DNA of 9,502 nucleotides from an uncultured bacterium (GTDB lineage Bacteria; Bacillota; Clostridia; Lachnospirales; Lachnospiraceae). Positions 6,979 to 9,502 of this stretch are shown one piece after another (position 1 is the first letter of the stretch; each line of letters begins with the position of its first letter). Made by a program: the position numbers and the translations under genes. The notes beneath the pieces are model-generated. The model was not told the origin of the DNA and made no database searches. It worked only from the letters and a program-made list of their open reading frames with translations. The stretch is taken from positions 1 to 9,502 of the forward strand of contig CAJMMS010000064.1 in the NCBI GenBank assembly GCA_905214675.1, read 5' to 3'.

Positions 6979-7869
6979 CTACATGTTTGCCGTCTGCAAT
7001 GCATCCATAAGCTTGCGGACGGCAATGCTTTTTGGACGGTTTTTGTCCCAGATCAGACAGATTTCGCGTTCCGGGATTTTTGAGGTGAGGTGGAGTTGTA
7101 CCACTTCGCCTTTTTTTATGGCTTCTTCTGCCAGTGCTTCCGGATAAAATCCAATACCAAGATTGTGACGGATCATAGGCAGGATCTGATCAGCGGTAGC
7201 GGCTTCCATGTCCGGGCGAAATGGCAGATCGTGCTGCAAAAAATAGTCTATGTACAGTTCTCTGGTTCCGGTATGCTGACCAAGTGAGATAAATGGAATA
7301 TCAGTAAGTGCAGAAAGTGAATGCGTTCTGGAAGCAAACTCAGCATATTTTGGTCCGGCGATCAGAATCTCACGGAAAGAAGCAAGCGTATAATGACGCA
7401 TGGATTTTTTTAGTTTGAGCGGTGTTGTGACAACGGAAATATCGGCCAGTCCGTTTTCCAGTGCCTGAATGGACTGCGGTGTGGAAAAGTTGGAAATTTT
7501 CAGGCGGACACCAGGATACTGTGCGTGAAAGGTTTCCAGACGGTCAAGCAGCAGCAGACGCAGGGCTGTTTCACTTGCGCCGATGGTGATAAGGCCGCTT
7601 TCCAGACTTTTATCTTTTTTCAGTTCGGATTCTGCCATAAAGAGCTGTTCATAGGCGATTGCCACATGCTGGAACAGCTTTTCTCCTTCCGGTGTCAGGG
7701 TGACTCCGCGGTTGGAGCGTACAAACAGTTTACATTCCAGTTCATTTTCCAGAATGTTCATGCAGCGGGTGATATTTGGCTGATTGTTATTTAAAATTTC
7801 GGCAGCTTTTGTGAAGCTTTTATAATGGGCTACAAAATAAAAAATACGATAATATTCAAAACTGACCAT
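6979..7869 (-). CDS. LysR-family transcriptional regulator
   Basis: The product has 296 residues, typical for the family. The N-terminal winged helix-turn-helix covers about residues 1-62: FEYYRIFYFVAHYKSFTKAA, the recognition helix region NNNQPNITRCMNILENEL, and the wing LFVRSNRGVTLTPEGE. A linker helix (63-90) leads to the periplasmic-binding-protein-like effector domain (about 92-290), with typical strands such as GLITIGAS and a GIGFYPEALAEEAI segment late in the domain. The start is ATG at 7869, because AGGAGG (+ strand 7875-7880) lies 5 nt upstream and the HTH begins at once. An extension to 7995 would run through the argG terminator and lacks a binding site. Effector and targets cannot be read from the sequence. 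It is not divergent from an obvious target operon: eno converges on it and argG lies upstream on the same strand behind a terminator. A palindrome 30 nt upstream of the start may be an autoregulatory site. Confidence 0.95.
   Translation of the reverse strand: MVSFEYYRIFYFVAHYKSFTKAAEILNNNQPNITRCMNILENELECKLFVRSNRGVTLTPEGEKLFQHVAIAYEQLFMAESELKKDKSLESGLITIGASETALRLLLLDRLETFHAQYPGVRLKISNFSTPQSIQALENGLADISVVTTPLKLKKSMRHYTLASFREILIAGPKYAEFASRTHSLSALTDIPFISLGQHTGTRELYIDYFLQHDLPFRPDMEAATADQILPMIRHNLGIGFYPEALAEEAIKKGEVVQLHLTSKIPEREICLIWDKNRPKSIAVRKLMDALQTANM
6987..7033 (+). terminator. Rho-independent terminator of eno, inside the 3' end of the LysR gene
   Basis: TTGCCGTCTGCAA (6987-6999) pairs with TTGCGGACGGCAA (7013-7025), 13 bp with one G-U. 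The loop is 13 nt, and TTTTT (7029-7033) follows after 3 nt. It begins 28 nt after the eno stop. On the opposite strand no T-run follows the stem, so it is directional for eno. It lies wholly within codons of the last part of the regulator. Confidence 0.8.
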
Positions 7870-7898
7870 GCAAACCTCCTGCTTATTTTGACGATATA

Positions 7899-7914
7899 AA
7901 AACAGTTCTGTTTT
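7899..7914. promoter_or_regulatory. Palindrome upstream of the LysR gene (candidate operator)
   Basis: AAAACAG (7899-7905) and CTGTTTT (7908-7914) form a perfect inverted repeat with a 2-bp centre. It lies between the argG terminator and the LysR ribosome binding site. AT-rich dyads in this position are often autoregulatory sites for LysR proteins. No convincing sigma-A promoter was found here; the best -10 is TATATC on the minus strand (+ strand 7893-7898), which has a poor -35. Confidence 0.4.
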
Positions 7915-7932
7915 GGGATAATCTGAAATCTG

Positions 7933-7963
7933 AAAAAGGAAGCACTTTTTGCAGTGCTCCCTT
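7933..7963 (-). terminator. Rho-independent terminator of argG
   Basis: Read on the minus strand, GGGAGCACT (7961-7953) pairs with AGTGCTTCC (7946-7938), nine pairs with one G-U, around a 6-nt loop. TTTTT (7937-7933) follows at once, and two outer A-T pairs extend the stem. It lies about 65 nt after the argG stop and separates argG from the LysR gene. The stretch between the argG stop and this hairpin holds no other recognisable signal. Confidence 0.9.
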
Positions 7964-8027
7964 ACATTCAGGTTACTTGTGAAGTCACAGAACATCGCCG
8001 GACTTCGGATGAAAAATATTTACAGAA

Positions 8028-9260
8028 TTATTCACCGAGGTTTTTCTTTTCTACTTCAGCGAGCATCATAGCACGTACTTTCAGAGGCAGACCAAACAGA
8101 GTGATAAATCCGCTTGCATCATTGTGATCGTACATATCACCGGTTGTGAAGGATGCTAAAGATTCATTGTACAGGCTATATGGAGAAGTAGTGCCGGCTT
8201 TGATGATGTTTCCTTTGTAAAGTTTGAATTTTACTTCACCGGTTACATATTTCTGTGTTACTTCAACGAAAGCCTGGATTGCCTCACGCAGCGGCGTGAA
8301 CCATTTTCCTTCGTATACAACCTGAGCGAACTGGCTGCCGAGTTTTTTCTTTGTTTCCATGGTCTCACGGTCCAGAGTCAGTTCTTCAAGCTGTTCATGG
8401 GCTGCCATCAGGATGGTTCCGCCCGGTGTCTCGTATACACCACGGGATTTCATACCGACAACCCGGTTTTCTACGATATCTACGATACCGATACCATGTT
8501 TGCCGCCAAGAGCGTTCAGCTCTGTGATGATCTCAGAAACTTTCATGGCTTTTCCGTTCAGAGTTTTCGGAACACCCTGTTCAAAAGTCATGGTGATATA
8601 TTCGCCTTTTTCCGGAGCCTGTTCCGGTGTCACGCCAAGCACCAGCATGTTTTCGAAGTTTGGCTCGTTTGCAGGATCTTCCAGTTCCAGACCTTCGTGG
8701 CTGATGTGCCATAAGTTACGGTCACGGCTGTAGCTGTGGCTGTGGTCAAACGGCAGGTCGATGCCGTGTTTTTTACAGTATTCGATCTCGTCTTCACGGG
8801 ACTGGATGGTCCATACATCGGTCATACGCCATGGAGCGATGATCTTCAGATCCGGAGCCAGTGCCTTGATCGCCAGTTCGAAACGGATCTGGTCGTTACC
8901 TTTACCGGTAGCACCGTGGCAGATAGTAGTAGCACCTTCTTTACGTGCAATCTCAACCAGTTTCTTTGCGATAACCGGACGTGCCATGGAAGTACCAAGC
9001 AGGTATTTGTGCTCGTAAACAGCACCGGCTTTTACGCAAGGCATGATGAAATCGTCACAGAATTCATCAATGATATTTTCAATATATAATTTAGAAGCAC
9101 CGGACAGTTTCGCTCTCTCTTCCAGACCATCCAGCTCGTTACCCTGTCCGCAGTCGATGCAGCAGCAGATAACTTCATAATCAAAGGTTTCCTTTAACCA
9201 AGGGATCAGTGTGGTGGTATCGAGACCGCCTGAATATGCCAGAACTACTTTTTCTTTCAT
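8028..9260 (-). CDS. argG: Argininosuccinate synthase
   Basis: ArgG joins citrulline and aspartate with ATP to give argininosuccinate, the next-to-last step of arginine synthesis, in the cytosol. The 410 residues fit the family (about 400). The N-type ATP pyrophosphatase P-loop is AYSGGLDTT (8-16). The second family signature is HGATGKGNDQIRFE (115-128). YEHKYLLGTSMARP (82-95) and the late SLYNESLASF segment, probably in the C-terminal tetramerisation region, also match. No key residue looks missing. The ATG at 9260 follows AGGAGG (+ strand 9271-9276) by 10 nt. No argH lies within the window on the downstream side; the next gene is a LysR regulator behind a strong terminator, so argG is transcribed alone. 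ARG-box-like sequences in the upstream region suggest repression by an ArgR/AhrC-type protein when arginine is plentiful. Confidence 0.98.
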   Translation of the reverse strand: MKEKVVLAYSGGLDTTTLIPWLKETFDYEVICCCIDCGQGNELDGLEERAKLSGASKLYIENIIDEFCDDFIMPCVKAGAVYEHKYLLGTSMARPVIAKKLVEIARKEGATTICHGATGKGNDQIRFELAIKALAPDLKIIAPWRMTDVWTIQSREDEIEYCKKHGIDLPFDHSHSYSRDRNLWHISHEGLELEDPANEPNFENMLVLGVTPEQAPEKGEYITMTFEQGVPKTLNGKAMKVSEIITELNALGGKHGIGIVDIVENRVVGMKSRGVYETPGGTILMAAHEQLEELTLDRETMETKKKLGSQFAQVVYEGKWFTPLREAIQAFVEVTQKYVTGEVKFKLYKGNIIKAGTTSPYSLYNESLASFTTGDMYDHNDASGFITLFGLPLKVRAMMLAEVEKKNLGE

Positions 9261-9311
9261 GATATGTATTCCTCCTGAAATTTATGATCATTTTGTAAGT
9301 CAAAGACAAAA

Positions 9312-9389
9312 GATACCGTGTGGATTGTTAAGCTATAAAACCATTCCTGTGCAGGCACATTGTGGTTTTGGGCTTTCGACCCTGGTATC
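9312..9389 (-). promoter_or_regulatory. Structured argG leader RNA, multi-branched, unassigned
   Basis: Read on the minus strand, GATACC (9389-9384), at the predicted RNA 5' end, pairs perfectly with GGTATC (9317-9312). Inside this closing stem are two arms. One is GGGT (9382-9379) with GCCC (9373-9370) around CGAAA. The other is AAAACCA (9369-9363) with TGGTTTT (9343-9337), topped by TGTG/CACA around CCTG. This is the layout of a compact three-way junction. Directly downstream, ACAAAA/TTTTGT can form a further weak AU hairpin (9291-9311). No T-box sequence (AGGGTGG) or riboswitch consensus known to me is present. A regulatory role is inference from the structure and position. Confidence 0.45.
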
Positions 9390-9393
9390 ATAC

Positions 9394-9422
9394 ACTATAC
9401 AACAGTTATCATAATTATGCAA
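9394..9422 (-). promoter_or_regulatory. Sigma-A-type promoter of argG
   Basis: On the minus strand, TTGCAT (9422-9417) is followed after exactly 17 nt by TATAGT (9399-9394). The predicted start is G or A at 9389-9387, about 127 nt before the argG ATG. The -35 overlaps an ARG-box-like palindrome, which supports repression by ArgR at this promoter. Confidence 0.75.
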
Positions 9423-9423
9423 G
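9406..9423. promoter_or_regulatory. argG operator: ARG-box-like site over the argG -35
   Basis: The site contains the perfect 10-bp palindrome CATAATTATG (9410-9419). On the + strand its right half, ATGCAAG, fits the B. subtilis AhrC/ArgR box half ATKCAAK exactly. The left half is poor, giving about 11 of 18 matches by eye. Its position over the -35 is right for repression. Confidence 0.45.
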
Positions 9424-9476
9424 TAAAAAACGAAAAAGTTATAAAAACAGCCATGAAATGAATAATATACACTGTG

Positions 9477-9494
9477 TGTGAATAAAAATACAAT
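9477..9494. promoter_or_regulatory. Strong ARG box upstream of argG
   Basis: The core TGAATAAAAATACA (9479-9492, + strand) matches the general ARG-box form TGNATWWWWATNCA at every fixed position. It fits the B. subtilis AhrC consensus at about 15 of 18 positions by eye. It is centred about 71 bp from the -35 site, roughly seven helical turns, which would suit ArgR hexamer bridging. It could also serve a divergent gene to the right of the window. Confidence 0.6.
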
Positions 9495-9502
9495 AAAAAT
9501 AC
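9481..9502. repeat. 11-bp tandem direct repeat at the right edge
   Basis: AATAAAAATAC occurs twice with no gap (9481-9491 and 9492-9502). The first copy forms the core of the ARG box, and the second gives a partial box shifted by one helical turn. The repeat reaches the window edge and may continue. Confidence 0.7.

Noticed and set aside
7870..7995. N-terminal extension of the LysR protein to 7995
   Set aside because: It would translate through the argG terminator and the palindrome and would add 42 residues before the normal HTH start; a good AGGAGG supports 7869.
8359..9089. Several plus-strand frames across argG
   Set aside because: They are shadows of argG, whose motifs and length are complete on the minus strand.
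9261..9389. T-box or known riboswitch upstream of argG
   Set aside because: The T-box sequence and the conserved cores of the riboswitches I know (guanidine/ykkC, SAM, glycine, purine, c-di-GMP) are not visible. The structure is therefore reported as unassigned.

Overview
The window looks like a chromosomal segment from a gut-type Firmicute, most likely Lachnospiraceae or a close Clostridial relative. The basis is moderate G+C, strong AGGAGG-type ribosome binding sites, a secreted protein ending in a lysine-rich BspA-type (LRR_5) module, an AAA-ATPase_like/PD-(D/E)XK protein, and housekeeping enzymes of Firmicute type. This assignment is inferred from gene style; no 16S rRNA or other taxonomic marker is present.

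Layout, left to right. (1) Positions 2-3070 (+): the 3' part of a large cell-surface protein with a beta-rich region, propeller-like repeats, two CARDB-like Ig domains, a Thr/Pro linker and a C-terminal LRR_5 module. Its frame is open to the left edge, so the true start lies outside the window. A 16-bp hairpin follows the stop. (2) 3258-5465 (+): a two-gene operon of a nicotinamidase/isochorismatase-type cysteine hydrolase and, 3 bp later, an AAA-ATPase_like protein with a C-terminal PD-(D/E)XK nuclease-like domain. (3) 5515-6959 (+): enolase (eno) with its own extended -10 promoter and a leader of about 115 nt that folds into a long hairpin. (4) 6979-7869 (-): a LysR-family regulator converging on eno with a 19-bp gap; the eno terminator lies inside the end of the regulator gene. 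(5) 8028-9260 (-): argininosuccinate synthase (argG) with a clear terminator. (6) 9261-9502: the argG control region, with a sigma-A-type promoter, two ARG-box-like sites and a leader that can fold into a closed multi-branched structure.

How the parts fit: eno and argG are core metabolism (glycolysis; arginine synthesis). The argG control region indicates repression by an ArgR/AhrC-type regulator and possibly a second, RNA-level control. The strong ARG box at the right edge may also serve a divergent arginine gene beyond the window. The surface protein and the hydrolase/ATPase pair are the accessory part. No mobile element, CRISPR array, tRNA or rRNA was seen. The points most worth a second look are the argG leader, the ARG-box arrangement, the eno terminator embedded in a convergent gene, the eno leader hairpin and a one-residue expansion in an enolase catalytic loop.
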